A stretch of DNA of 64,000 nucleotides, taken from assembly GCA_002163155.1 (NCBI GenBank), contig MAAO01000015.1, positions 248,001 through 312,000 of the forward strand. Reading direction: 5' to 3'. A program made the translations under genes and the position numbers. This DNA is from Halobacteriovorax marinus (GTDB lineage Bacteria > Bdellovibrionota > Bacteriovoracia > Bacteriovoracales > Bacteriovoracaceae). Numbering within the stretch: the stretch's first letter is position 1; each line of letters starts with the position of its first letter. Below, piece by piece: positions 9,236-18,508 of this stretch. Under the pieces are notes generated by a model, which made no database searches, was not told the origin of the DNA, and saw nothing but the letters and a program-made list of their open reading frames with translations.

Positions 9236-10021
9236 ATGGAACAACCATCAAAACGTAAATTAAAAGCAAATACCGAGCTTGTAACATCCCTTACAAGAGA
9301 GACTATTACTGAGCTCTATAATTTATATTCGCTTTATTACGAAAATGTTCAATTGGATCAATTTACATCAGACCTCTTAAAAAAGATGAAAATCATTATT
9401 ATGAGAAACCCAAAGAAAGAAATATGTGGATTTTCTACTATTACTTTCTTTTCTTTAGATGATCATCCCGAAAAACCTTATTGTATTTACAGTGGCGACA
9501 CAATTATTCACCAAGACTATTGGGGAACCTCTGCTCTTACTATCGAGTTTCTTAAAAATATCATGCTCGCAAAGTTGCAGAATCCATTCAAGCCCGTTTG
9601 GTGGTTCTTAATTTCTAAGGGCTATAAGACTTATCTCTTACTTGCCAATAATTTCCATGAATATTACCCGAGAGTTAATGTAAATACTCCGTCTGATAAA
9701 TTAAATATTATAGAATCTCTTTCGGAAAAAATTTATCCAAATTGCTTCAGTAGAGAAACTGGAATCATTTCATTTGATGATGATAATCATGAAAGATTAA
9801 AACAATTCGTAGCCCCCATTACCGACCAAATCACAGCAAAGAATAAAAAAATAAAATTCTTTCAAGACTCAAACCCTAATTGGGAAAAAGGTGATGAGTT
9901 AGCGTGCATTGGAAAAGTTTCACTTGCCCTAGGCTTTACTCACCCCTATAAGGTCATCATGAAACCTCTTAAGAAAAAGTATCGTGTCACTTTAGATAAA
10001 CTCTTAAAAATTAACCTATGA
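9236..10021 (+). CDS. GNAT-like acyl/acetyltransferase, first gene of the oxidative cluster
   Basis: Probable N-acyltransferase-fold protein of unknown substrate. The central part carries strands like EICGFSTITFF followed by CIYSGDTIIHQDYWGTSALTIEFLKNI, the order of strands and pyrophosphate-binding loop expected in the GNAT superfamily, though the Q/R-x-x-G-x-G/A motif is degenerate. There is no signal peptide if ATG 9236 is used; a GGGGG run lies nine bases upstream. A TTG at 9188 would add 16 residues. The stop overlaps the next ATG by four bases (ATGA), so this gene and the GH3-type gene are translationally coupled. A second protein of similar style occurs at 18508-19665. Function is inferred from fold only. 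Confidence 0.55.
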   Translation: MEQPSKRKLKANTELVTSLTRETITELYNLYSLYYENVQLDQFTSDLLKKMKIIIMRNPKKEICGFSTITFFSLDDHPEKPYCIYSGDTIIHQDYWGTSALTIEFLKNIMLAKLQNPFKPVWWFLISKGYKTYLLLANNFHEYYPRVNVNTPSDKLNIIESLSEKIYPNCFSRETGIISFDDDNHERLKQFVAPITDQITAKNKKIKFFQDSNPNWEKGDELACIGKVSLALGFTHPYKVIMKPLKKKYRVTLDKLLKINL

Positions 10022-11544
10022 TTCAAGAGTGTTGTCACTGGGCCCTAAAGTCCTTATCACATAGAAAACATGAACATTTTTTAAAGAGTTTATCTGATCC
10101 AGAATTAGCTCAGAAAAAAGTTCTAAATCAAATTCTAAAAAAGTACAAAACTCTCTACCCAAAAGTTGAAAACCTCAATGACTTTAAAAAGAAATTCTCT
10201 CCTAGTACTTATGAAGACTGGAAAGATGGTGTTCTTAAGCAGAAGAGTTCTGGTTTAGAAACTGTGGCGCTAGAAGTTGAGAAATATGAGCCCACTAGTG
10301 GTTCAACTCAAAATGTTAAATGGATTCCTTATACTAAGTCTTTTCTAAACGAACTTGAATACGCCTACGAACCTTGGCTATTTGACCTCTATAAGAAATA
10401 TCCTGAAATTAATAAGGGAACACACTACTGGTCCCTCTCATGGTTACCGGATAATTTAAGAAATCAAAGTGTTGATGAAGCTGACTTATTTCCTTTTTGG
10501 AAGCGGCTCTTTCTAAAAAACCTTATGACCTTAGATAGTGGAATTTCCCACTTGGAAAGCTCACAGCTCGCTCAAAAAGCAGCCCTACTCTCGTTACTCT
10601 CAAAAAAAGTTTCACTCATCTCCATTTGGAGCCCAACCTATCTTCTTTCTTTAATTGAAATGATGATGGTCTCAAAAGATGAAATTATTTCGAGTCTGCA
10701 AGATAAGTCATTTCAAAAACAGCTGCATATATTTTCAGATAAGGACTGTGTAGACCGCAGTATTCAGATTTTAAAAAGCATTAATAGTTTTGATAGCAGT
10801 GTCTCAAAAGAGCTCTTCCCAGAACTTAAACTCATCAGTATGTGGGACACTTCTCTTTCTAATAAATGGGCACAAAATGTTTCCACTATGTTTGCACACG
10901 CAGAGACTCAGGGAAAAGGTCTCTGGGCCACAGAAGGTGTCGTCACTATTCCTTTTGGTGACAAGTATCCTCTGGCCATTAACTCCCACTTCTATGAATT
11001 TGAAAATATTGAAACAAAGAAAATTCTAAGTAGTTGGGAATTAGAAAAAGACATGAGAGTGAAACCACTACTCACCTCTGGGTCAGGCCTATTTAGATAC
11101 GCTCTAAATGATGAATTAAGAGTGAGTGATTATCTTGAAAAAACACCCTGTTTTGAATTCATCGGTAGATTACGCGATGTTGATATAGCGGGAGAGAAAT
11201 TAGCCCACGCTGAAATTAAAAACATATCCAAGAAGTTAGAGTTAGAATTCAATGTCAGAACAATTTCTGTATTTGCCCATAATATTAGTGGAAAACCTAG
11301 AAAGTATGAACTTCTACTTGAAGGGCAATATTCTGATGCTCTCCTAGCAAAGGTAAAAAATAGTTTTGAGCAACTTTTGCTTGAACACTTTCACTACCGC
11401 TTGGCTAGAGAACTGGGACAGCTTAAAGCAGCTGAAGTTATAACTCGAGAGAATGGCATTAAACATTATTACGAAAAAGTCTCTAAGCAGATAAAAATTT
11501 CTGGTAATATTAAATTAGAAGAAGTGGTCGTTTTAAATAATTGA
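10018..11544 (+). CDS. GH3-family adenylate-forming enzyme (GH3 auxin-responsive promoter-like)
   Basis: Predicted acyl-acid activating enzyme of the GH3 family. In plants these adenylate jasmonate or auxin and join them to amino acids; the bacterial members mostly lack an assigned substrate. The diagnostic ATP loop is at about residues 91-106, EPTSGSTQNVKWIPYT. Later come a T/S-W-D-T region (LISMWDTS) and the motif SGSGLFRYALNDELRV followed by FEFIGRLRD, the hinge and nucleotide-binding part typical of GH3 enzymes. Its 508 residues match the family. It is translationally coupled to the GNAT-like gene and lies seven bases before the Rieske gene, so it belongs to a three-gene operon. It probably activates a carboxylic acid later modified by the oxygenases. 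This GH3 is unrelated to glycoside hydrolase family 3. Confidence 0.82.
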   Translation: MIQECCHWALKSLSHRKHEHFLKSLSDPELAQKKVLNQILKKYKTLYPKVENLNDFKKKFSPSTYEDWKDGVLKQKSSGLETVALEVEKYEPTSGSTQNVKWIPYTKSFLNELEYAYEPWLFDLYKKYPEINKGTHYWSLSWLPDNLRNQSVDEADLFPFWKRLFLKNLMTLDSGISHLESSQLAQKAALLSLLSKKVSLISIWSPTYLLSLIEMMMVSKDEIISSLQDKSFQKQLHIFSDKDCVDRSIQILKSINSFDSSVSKELFPELKLISMWDTSLSNKWAQNVSTMFAHAETQGKGLWATEGVVTIPFGDKYPLAINSHFYEFENIETKKILSSWELEKDMRVKPLLTSGSGLFRYALNDELRVSDYLEKTPCFEFIGRLRDVDIAGEKLAHAEIKNISKKLELEFNVRTISVFAHNISGKPRKYELLLEGQYSDALLAKVKNSFEQLLLEHFHYRLARELGQLKAAEVITRENGIKHYYEKVSKQIKISGNIKLEEVVVLNN

Positions 11545-11551
11545 GAAAAGT

Positions 11552-12604
11552 ATGATTAGTAGTTTAAAAGAAAGAGATGGAGCATTAATAAACAATTGGT
11601 ATATTGCCTGCACCTCTAAAGAACTATCAAAGAAACCTATTTCCCGTATGATTTATGATACGAACATCGTTCTTTTTCGAGATGAAAATAACGTCGCAGG
11701 TTGCCTCTTAGACAGATGTCCTCACAGAGGAACTCCCCTGTCTAAAGGATCTTGTGTGAGCGGAAATCTTCAATGCTCATATCATGGATGGATATTCAAC
11801 AATTCAGGGGTTGTACAAAATGTACCTTCTGAAGGTGTAGAGAAAACGAAAGTAAGAAGAATAGTTCAAAACTTTGCCACTCATGAAAAAGATGGAATTA
11901 TTTGGGTTTGGTTTGGAGAAGAAGGAAAGGAAGATATCTCAAAGATTTGGGACTTTCCCTATAGAAATGATCCTTCTTGGCATTCCTACTATATGGTCAC
12001 AGACTTTGAAAATGAAGTGACAAACCTTACGGAAAATTTTGTGGATGTTCCCCATACCGTATGGGTCCATAAAGGTTGGTTTAGAAATCGCTCCTTTCAA
12101 CATGTCCCAGCCGTTGTAAGCACTGAGAATGGAGTAGTCAATGTTGAGTATGATCAACCCAATGACAATATTGGCGTACTCATTAAAGCATTTTTAAATC
12201 CAAAGAATGAGCCCATGGTTCATACTGACAAATTTATTTTTCCAAATATAACCAGAGTTGATTATTCCTTTGGCTCCAGTTTCAAATATGTCATCAATAG
12301 CCAATGCACTCCTGTGTCGACCTTTAAATCCAGAGTCTACACTTATATTGCCTATAAACTTCCTATTGGAGGTAGCCTGATTAAGCCTTTCTTAAACTAC
12401 TACACTAGAAAAGTTATAGAGCAAGATGTGGTAATCATGAGGCACCAAAAACAGAATTTAATTAATGAAGAAAAGCCTCGTTTCCAATCAACCCTTGCAG
12501 ATGAGCCACATATTCAAATTGAATTTTTAAGGGAACTTGGAATTAAAGGAAGTGATAAGGTTTTTGAACATAAGAAGAGTAAAGAAATATCCTTCTATAT
12601 TTAA
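11552..12604 (+). CDS. Rieske non-heme iron oxygenase, alpha-subunit type
   Basis: Predicted O2-dependent hydroxylase, desaturase or demethylase that receives electrons through a Rieske cluster. The Rieske motif is Cys56-x-His58 (CPHRG) and Cys75-x-x-His78 (CSYHGW). The mononuclear iron site follows at ENFVDVPHTVWVH with Asp165, His168 and His173. At 350 residues it resembles the vanillate-demethylase/PaO-type single-component oxygenases more than two-subunit dioxygenases; no small subunit, ferredoxin or reductase gene is near. It is the last gene of the GNAT-GH3-Rieske operon and its stop directly abuts that of the convergent desaturase gene. The substrate is unknown; a lipid or aromatic product of the GH3-type enzyme is a reasonable guess. 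Confidence 0.88.
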   Translation: MISSLKERDGALINNWYIACTSKELSKKPISRMIYDTNIVLFRDENNVAGCLLDRCPHRGTPLSKGSCVSGNLQCSYHGWIFNNSGVVQNVPSEGVEKTKVRRIVQNFATHEKDGIIWVWFGEEGKEDISKIWDFPYRNDPSWHSYYMVTDFENEVTNLTENFVDVPHTVWVHKGWFRNRSFQHVPAVVSTENGVVNVEYDQPNDNIGVLIKAFLNPKNEPMVHTDKFIFPNITRVDYSFGSSFKYVINSQCTPVSTFKSRVYTYIAYKLPIGGSLIKPFLNYYTRKVIEQDVVIMRHQKQNLINEEKPRFQSTLADEPHIQIEFLRELGIKGSDKVFEHKKSKEISFYI

Positions 12605-13396
12605 CTATTCTATTACATCAGTAATAAGACCTAACTTTCTGAGCAATCTAATATATTGAAATCCTAAATCAAATTCCCCTTTCATATGGGCCATATTTGA
12701 AGAATTTGGTTTTCTATGGTGATTATTATGAAATCCTTCTCCACCAGTGAGGAGGGCCACAAACTTATTATTCGTTGAAAAGTCTCTTCCCTCATAATTT
12801 TGATAACCCCAAACGTGTCCTAGAGAATTTATCATCCATGAACTATTTAAAGTGAGAGTCACGCGCACACATCCAAACCAAAGTAGCCATTTCCACCCCC
12901 CAATGAAGAAGAGAAGAGCAAATAAGAGGAAGAAGAAAGGAAAGTGTACTGCTTGAAAAAAGCGTAGAGTTTTATCTTCAGCTAAGTCCTTAGGAACTGA
13001 TTGAAAGTCTTTTAATTGTTTTCTCTTTCCCTGTTCAAATATCCAACCAAAGTGTGAACGCCAAAAACCTTTTATAGGAGAATGTGGGTCATTTTCTTTG
13101 TCAGAATGTTTATGATGAATTCTATGAACCTGTGCCCACATAATCGGACCCGCTTGACCGGCGATGAGAGCGCAAGTTAAGTGAAATATTTTAATTGGGT
13201 AGATAGACTTAAAAGACCTATGGGTTATTTCCCTATGAAAACAAACTGAAATTCCTATCAGTGCAAAGAATTGCCACAGAAGAATTGTCATGAGTAGAAG
13301 TTTAACATCAAAGAAATATATAAATGCCGCTAAAGCGCCAATATGTATTACCCCTAGAAAGAAAATCATAAATAGAGTTGTTAATTTACTAAGCAT
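12605..13396 (-). CDS. Acyl-CoA delta-9-type fatty acid desaturase
   Basis: Membrane diiron desaturase that introduces a double bond into a fatty acyl chain. All three histidine boxes are present: HREITH (His54-His59), HRIHH (His91-His95) and FHNNHH (His223-His227). Four hydrophobic segments place the boxes on the cytoplasmic face. At 263 residues it is a short bacterial stearoyl-CoA-desaturase-like protein. It overlaps the upstream 140-residue membrane gene by eight bases on the same strand, so they form a pair. A second desaturase of a different type lies at 23093-24043. Substrate and regiochemistry cannot be read from the sequence; delta-9 is the usual activity of this subgroup. Confidence 0.86.
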   Translation of the reverse strand: MLSKLTTLFMIFFLGVIHIGALAAFIYFFDVKLLLMTILLWQFFALIGISVCFHREITHRSFKSIYPIKIFHLTCALIAGQAGPIMWAQVHRIHHKHSDKENDPHSPIKGFWRSHFGWIFEQGKRKQLKDFQSVPKDLAEDKTLRFFQAVHFPFFFLLFALLFFIGGWKWLLWFGCVRVTLTLNSSWMINSLGHVWGYQNYEGRDFSTNNKFVALLTGGEGFHNNHHRKPNSSNMAHMKGEFDLGFQYIRLLRKLGLITDVIE

Positions 13397-13811
13397 CTAT
13401 CTTGAATGATACCACTAAAGTGAAACTCGCTAATACCAGGTTAAAAATGATATTAATCAAACTTCTTTTAAGATCTATTTTATAAGCAGCAAGAAATAAA
13501 TCTTTTCGAAAAATTCTAAATAGTGCTCGTCCAAAGAAAAGTGCTGCTAAAGTTTGTAGTGTAAATTGTCTATAAGCTAAATCTTCAACAATAGCTCCAC
13601 GCAAACAAAATGCACTCAAAGTTAGAGCAAAAATTCCCAACGCCTTTAAACAGATGTCATATTGTGGACCAAATTGGTCAGGAAAGGTGAGGTCATAGAG
13701 CTTTTTCCCAAAGATTCTAGTCCAAGAATGCGGGCCGAGAACTGCTAACCCCGCAAAAATATGATAAGCAAATGACCCCACTAGAATATATGTCCCCATA
13801 CTATTAATCAC
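13389..13811 (-). CDS. Small integral membrane protein of unknown function
   Basis: Not recognised. The 140-residue protein has about four hydrophobic segments (about residues 5-25, 52-72, 80-98 and 115-136) with conserved-looking turns GPHSWTRIFGKK and FPDQFGPQYD between the first two. GTG at 13811 is the likely start because AAGGA lies seven bases upstream; an ATG at 13799 would remove four residues but has no ribosome site. It precedes and overlaps the desaturase gene, so it may be a partner or anchor for that enzyme. It is divergent from the AurF-like gene with a 93-base gap. Confidence 0.6.
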   Translation of the reverse strand: MINSMGTYILVGSFAYHIFAGLAVLGPHSWTRIFGKKLYDLTFPDQFGPQYDICLKALGIFALTLSAFCLRGAIVEDLAYRQFTLQTLAALFFGRALFRIFRKDLFLAAYKIDLKRSLINIIFNLVLASFTLVVSFKIDA

Positions 13812-13904
13812 TACATATTCCTTATTTGTTTGTTACAATATTCTAGGCTTAAGAGCCTGACAAAACCATCTTTGTTCAATTAATTTTAAGACAGACTAGA
13901 CCTA

Positions 13905-14819
13905 ATGGAAACAACTGAAACTATAAAATTTCAAAGACAATTTGATTCCTATATAGGTGATATGAATAAGTTTAAATCTAAGTGGCAGGATTTTGAAACA
14001 TATCCAAAAATGGCGCTAGATAAGTCTGACTACCAAGATGAGTTAACTCCTTTCCATGGTCTTGAAATTTTTGACACCCTAACTAAAGAAATCAAAGAAA
14101 ACCTTTTCATAGAATATGTAAAATTCCTCTCCGAAGTGCAAATCTACTTTGAACAACTCGTGGTGTATGCCTTTAGAAGTTTAAGAGAGAGATATTCACT
14201 TGATAAGACAGATAAAGATATCGTAAATAAATTTATCTACGAAGAGGTCTATCACTCTATCGCCTTTAGAAATTTTCTATCTTCACAGAAACAATTTGAT
14301 TGGCCAAGAGAGTATAATGTTCCAAAAGTTAAGATGCTTAGAAAATTCATCTGTTTTTGCATTAGAAAGAATCCTCTAGCAGTCACTCTTCCTGGAGCCA
14401 AGCTTGAAGCTTTTACTGTGGAATACAGCAAACTCATCAAGAATGTCTACAAAGACAATCATACAAACGCTTGGTCGCTAATTAACCACTATCATCACAT
14501 AGATGAAGCAGTTCATGTAAATGTTGAGATGTATATTTATAAGAAATACATAGGAACAAAGAGCTCTCTTGGAACTCTATTAAGTACTTTCGCCTTTGTC
14601 GGATTCTTACAAGTCATTCTCTTTTTTGGCTGTAAGAACGTTGTTAAAAGATCTTTTCCTAAAATGGGTCTACTTGAAACAATGAAGTGGACTTTACGAA
14701 TGGGCAAGTGGGCAGTGAGAGATCTAAGACCCTACAGACAAGCATTGAAAGTTACTGAGAGAAACTTTGATAAATACCAACCAAAATATAAGAAAATTTT
14801 AAAATTTATTTACTGGTAA
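13905..14819 (+). CDS. AurF-like non-heme diiron oxygenase
   Basis: Predicted diiron N-oxygenase or hydroxylase of the AurF/CmlI family, ferritin-like fold. AurF uses a set of Glu and His ligands spaced ExxH and HxxxExxH. Here Glu114-x-x-His117 (EEVYHSIAF) and His197-x-x-x-Glu201-x-x-His204 match exactly, and Glu83 (or Glu77) and Glu168 (or Glu173) can supply the remaining carboxylates. Known members oxidise aromatic amines to nitro groups; many homologues have unknown substrates. At 304 residues it fits the family. A hydrophobic stretch at about 225-242 is unusual for soluble AurF and could mean a membrane substrate. It is followed after ten bases by a secreted-protein gene. Confidence 0.8.
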   Translation: METTETIKFQRQFDSYIGDMNKFKSKWQDFETYPKMALDKSDYQDELTPFHGLEIFDTLTKEIKENLFIEYVKFLSEVQIYFEQLVVYAFRSLRERYSLDKTDKDIVNKFIYEEVYHSIAFRNFLSSQKQFDWPREYNVPKVKMLRKFICFCIRKNPLAVTLPGAKLEAFTVEYSKLIKNVYKDNHTNAWSLINHYHHIDEAVHVNVEMYIYKKYIGTKSSLGTLLSTFAFVGFLQVILFFGCKNVVKRSFPKMGLLETMKWTLRMGKWAVRDLRPYRQALKVTERNFDKYQPKYKKILKFIYW

Positions 14820-14829
14820 GGAGTAAAAA

Positions 14830-16302
14830 ATGAAAATGACTTTTATTCTAGCAAGTCTGCTTTGCAGTAGCTTAACATTTGCAAGTCTTGATCAATACAC
14901 AAGCGGATACAAATGGATTTCACACGAGAAAACAGTTAAGGCTAAAGTAAAGGCAAAAAAACGTGGAAGAAGATCTATTTCAAGTAAAGTTGAAGTTGAT
15001 GACTCTCGCCTCTCTAAAGAGTTCAAGTCTTTTAGAAAGACTTATCTAAGTATCAAAGATCCAATTGAATTAGAAAAACAATTAAGACATATCGACAAGA
15101 ATTACGATTCTTATCCTGATGATTTAAAACTTGTAGCGGCTATCCTAACTCCAATGTTAGAGATGAAATCATTTGCATATAGAATGTATCCTCTACTTAA
15201 AAGAGAGAAAGTTACTCACAGTGTTCTTTTAACTAGAGTTTATAGATTCGCTTCATTTATGTCAGTTAATCTTCCAACAGACCAATGGGATGCTGGTTTT
15301 AGATTTATGAGTGAGCCTTTTGAATATGAAATGACTAATAATCGTTTTCACAAAACTAGTGACTTACAAGAGTTTGTAACTAATAAAATCTATCCTGCCC
15401 TAGCGAAAGCCGCAGAGAGAGTTCAGGCCTTAGACTTTTCAACTAATAATATGACTTGGGACCATAAATTACTTTATGGAACTGCAAGCTTTCAAGATGA
15501 ATTCAAGAGATACCGTCTAATTGGTGAATCTGAAAGATTACTTCTATTAGCAAATCTTCATTATGGTCTTTCGTGGTCAGCCAGGTTCTCTGCTTATAAC
15601 GTGTCTGGAACTCTATCTCTCGTAAAAGATATGGGATCTCTTTATGGGATTGATTCGATGTTTGGATTTAGTAAAGTTGACGGTGTCACGGCAAAGAAAA
15701 TAGTAGCTAAAATAAACAAGAGAAAATACAAAAAACTTTTCACGATCCTTGATGGTGGAAAAGAAAAAATGCAACTTTCATTCAAGCATTTAAGAGAAGC
15801 AGCAAGAGTATCTGTTGTCGCTTGGGAAGAGATGAAAGAGAGAAGAAATGGAGAAGCTAACGAATCTGCTTTAATCAGGTCAGAGATGTTTGAATCTTTC
15901 ATTGGTAGAATTGATAGAGGCGCTGAAACATTCGTTGATATCGTAAATGGTCCAACAATAGTTAGAAGTGATATCACTGGAGAAGTGATTACTGTTGATC
16001 TTCCTAAGTTCTTAATGAATCCTCCTAAGGATTTAAAGTCCCTTCTCCCTACTTCATTTACATCTGCTGATGATATGAAGAGTAAAAAGATAGCCAATAA
16101 AAGTGGGAAAATGAAGAGTGTTAAATTTAGAAATTATCACTACGGAAAGGCCACGAGTTGGGAATTAAAGTCTTATAACACTCTACTTCCTGAAGTAAAA
16201 AATGGAGATGACATAAGTACAGCGGCGAGGATTTTAAATCAAAGCCCTGGAGCTGCACCAGTGGCACTTATTATCAATCCATTCATGATGTATAATAGAT
16301 AA
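14830..16302 (+). CDS. Secreted protein of unknown function, 490 residues
   Basis: Not recognised. It has a signal peptide (residues 1-19, MKMTFILASLLCSSLTFAS), then a short basic segment KAKVKAKKRGRRS (about 38-50), then a largely alpha-helical body without cysteine-rich or TPR signatures. The strong site AAGGAG lies five bases before ATG 14830. The gene is ten bases downstream of the AurF-like gene and is most likely co-transcribed. Its stop lies eight bases from the stop of the convergent exporter gene. In context it might be a periplasmic partner of the exporter or of the product, but there is no direct sign of function. Confidence 0.6.
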   Translation: MKMTFILASLLCSSLTFASLDQYTSGYKWISHEKTVKAKVKAKKRGRRSISSKVEVDDSRLSKEFKSFRKTYLSIKDPIELEKQLRHIDKNYDSYPDDLKLVAAILTPMLEMKSFAYRMYPLLKREKVTHSVLLTRVYRFASFMSVNLPTDQWDAGFRFMSEPFEYEMTNNRFHKTSDLQEFVTNKIYPALAKAAERVQALDFSTNNMTWDHKLLYGTASFQDEFKRYRLIGESERLLLLANLHYGLSWSARFSAYNVSGTLSLVKDMGSLYGIDSMFGFSKVDGVTAKKIVAKINKRKYKKLFTILDGGKEKMQLSFKHLREAARVSVVAWEEMKERRNGEANESALIRSEMFESFIGRIDRGAETFVDIVNGPTIVRSDITGEVITVDLPKFLMNPPKDLKSLLPTSFTSADDMKSKKIANKSGKMKSVKFRNYHYGKATSWELKSYNTLLPEVKNGDDISTAARILNQSPGAAPVALIINPFMMYNR

Positions 16303-16309
16303 GTTATTC

Positions 16310-18508
16310 TTAGAGATCTCTACTTTTTCTCATAATTGATTTGAGCATGTAGAGGTCTCCTAATAAAGAAAGTAAGAAGCCTACAAACAAGAGAACTCCG
16401 AAAACCTTTGGAGGATTAAAACAAGAAAAGAGAAAAGTCAGAGAAGTTATCGACATGATAATTGCCGTTATAATAGAGGCCTCACTTTTCTCATCAATCC
16501 CCTGATCTAAATTATTTCCTTTAATACCATTTAAAATGAAGTGAATAGCATTATCACCAGTTAATCCCACAAGAGTGGAGATAACGACACAGGTAATAAA
16601 GTTAATTTTGATTTGAAAGACACTCATTATACAAATAACAATCGCCACTCCCCAAAACGTGGTCATTGAAAGTTTAAATACGGGAATATTTTTCACCATA
16701 AAGCTAAGAGTTAGAATAATCATAAAAACAATGGCTAGAGAGAGCTTAAAGCTGCGGAGTAGTGTCTTTGGAACTTCCTGAGAAAAGTCAGCATAAGCGA
16801 CATGAAGTCCTGACAAGTGACATCTCTTAGAAGTACACAACTCTTCGTTGACATATATTCTCATATCATTAATAGACTTTAGGTCAGTTGATTTAAGGTA
16901 AATAATCGCCCTAGCTTCTGGTTCCGAAATTAACCTCTTATAACTAGGAGATGTCCTAAGGGATCTTCTTACGACTTTTTGATTCAAGGGACTAAGCCCC
17001 TCTGTAAAATAACTCAACATTAAATAAGGTGATTCAATTTTGACAACATTCACTAACGCTTTGATCTTACTTAAAACTTCTTGGTTAAATTCTTCATCGC
17101 TAAAGTCCTTAAAGACCAAACTCACATCTCCAGAGTATCCCCTGCTCTCTTTAAGGTATTCCATTCCAACTCTATAAGAGCTCTTTTTTTCAAATAGCTC
17201 CAATGGTACGTCAGAAACATTTAGGTGGTTTAGAGAATAAGGAATAAATAAGTAAGCAACTAAAAGAAGATAGGTTAATTTTCGAGGAAAGTTTATTTTA
17301 GAAATCCAATTGATTGAAATTATCTTAAAAACTTTCTGCGAATCGATCCATTTAAAATCACTCTTAAGAAATGTTAGAAAAGCTGGTAGCACTAGAAATA
17401 TAACAATCCATTCAATCACTCCACTAACAGCGGCCCAAAGACCTAATCGTTTCACAATATCTAAGTCACTTGAATAGAGAGAAATAAAACCTACAAAAGT
17501 TGTAAGGGAAGTTAAAAAACTTGGTAAAGCGTTATTTAAGAAAGCTTCCTTCCAGTGTTTATCTGGATTTCGAGATTGAAAATTTGAGAGAAATATAAAA
17601 TCTCCCATTGAGCTCACTGTTAAAAGTAAGAAGAGGGCATTATTTAAAATATCGATAGGTGTGCCAGTTAGCGACATTAAACCAAAGAGGATCCCTGTAC
17701 TTAAGATCAGAGTTCCGAGGAAGATGAGACTTGAACTCCAAGTTCCTAAGAAGGCCTTGAACAGTATAATAATGATTACTGAAATAATTATATTGAGTTT
17801 AAAGTTCTTCTTTAAACCGTCAGACATCTCTTGGTGATAGGAAGCTTCACCGATAAAGTACGCCTTAAGCTCAGGATAGAGTTTTTCAGTTTCACTCCAA
17901 AAAATTTTCATCTTTCTCACGAGCTGTGGAATAACTTTACTTTGGAAGTTCAATTCATCTTTCTCAGAGAAAGTAATATTGATGCCAAAATCAGAATAGT
18001 CATCATTTGAGAATATTTTCTTCCACGGAGTTGTAGCTATTGGCGAAAGTATAGAATTATCAGTCCTTGGAAGATCACAATTGAATCTTAAAAGGGGATT
18101 AAAGAGCAGTTTAGGAAACTCTCCATTTTGCTCCTTCACATAGCTTGTTTTTCTTAGAGTAATGGGAGAGATAGAGTAGTAGATATTAGAAGTGTTAAAA
18201 TTTACTTTATTTCGCCAACCTCTAATATGACAAAGGTCTGCTTCGTTTAGAACAGAGTCTTGTTTCTTTATTATAACAAATACTGAAGGCATCACCTCAA
18301 AATCTTCTTTTAGATCACTATACTCTTGATAAGTTTGATAACTCTTGTTTAGCAACTCATCAATAGTGATAAGTAATTTAAAAGGTTTTGCCTGGCCGAT
18401 ACAAATTACAATAAGAGTAAAAAGAAAGAAAATAATTTTCTTGGGGTTTCTAATAGAGTACGAAATCATACTCACTAATAATTTTTGAAAACCTTGTAGA
18501 AAGACCAT
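16310..18508 (-). CDS. MMPL/RND-superfamily exporter
   Basis: Predicted proton-driven lipid or small-molecule exporter of the inner membrane. It shows the duplicated RND layout: TM1 (about 22-40), a first periplasmic region of about 190 residues, a cluster of five TM segments (about 232-375), TM7 (about 408-425), a second periplasmic region and a final TM cluster (about 590-722). A GD-containing fourth-helix pair is visible as SSMGDFIFLSN and LVGLTGDNAIHFI, resembling the charged positions of HpnN/MMPL proteins. At 732 residues it is a compact member without a fused periplasmic adaptor. Its ATG overlaps the stop of the upstream GNAT-like gene (TAATG). Position in the oxidative cluster suggests it moves the cluster's product or a lipid intermediate. 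Confidence 0.82.
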   Translation of the reverse strand: MVFLQGFQKLLVSMISYSIRNPKKIIFFLFTLIVICIGQAKPFKLLITIDELLNKSYQTYQEYSDLKEDFEVMPSVFVIIKKQDSVLNEADLCHIRGWRNKVNFNTSNIYYSISPITLRKTSYVKEQNGEFPKLLFNPLLRFNCDLPRTDNSILSPIATTPWKKIFSNDDYSDFGINITFSEKDELNFQSKVIPQLVRKMKIFWSETEKLYPELKAYFIGEASYHQEMSDGLKKNFKLNIIISVIIIILFKAFLGTWSSSLIFLGTLILSTGILFGLMSLTGTPIDILNNALFLLLTVSSMGDFIFLSNFQSRNPDKHWKEAFLNNALPSFLTSLTTFVGFISLYSSDLDIVKRLGLWAAVSGVIEWIVIFLVLPAFLTFLKSDFKWIDSQKVFKIISINWISKINFPRKLTYLLLVAYLFIPYSLNHLNVSDVPLELFEKKSSYRVGMEYLKESRGYSGDVSLVFKDFSDEEFNQEVLSKIKALVNVVKIESPYLMLSYFTEGLSPLNQKVVRRSLRTSPSYKRLISEPEARAIIYLKSTDLKSINDMRIYVNEELCTSKRCHLSGLHVAYADFSQEVPKTLLRSFKLSLAIVFMIILTLSFMVKNIPVFKLSMTTFWGVAIVICIMSVFQIKINFITCVVISTLVGLTGDNAIHFILNGIKGNNLDQGIDEKSEASIITAIIMSITSLTFLFSCFNPPKVFGVLLFVGFLLSLLGDLYMLKSIMRKSRDL

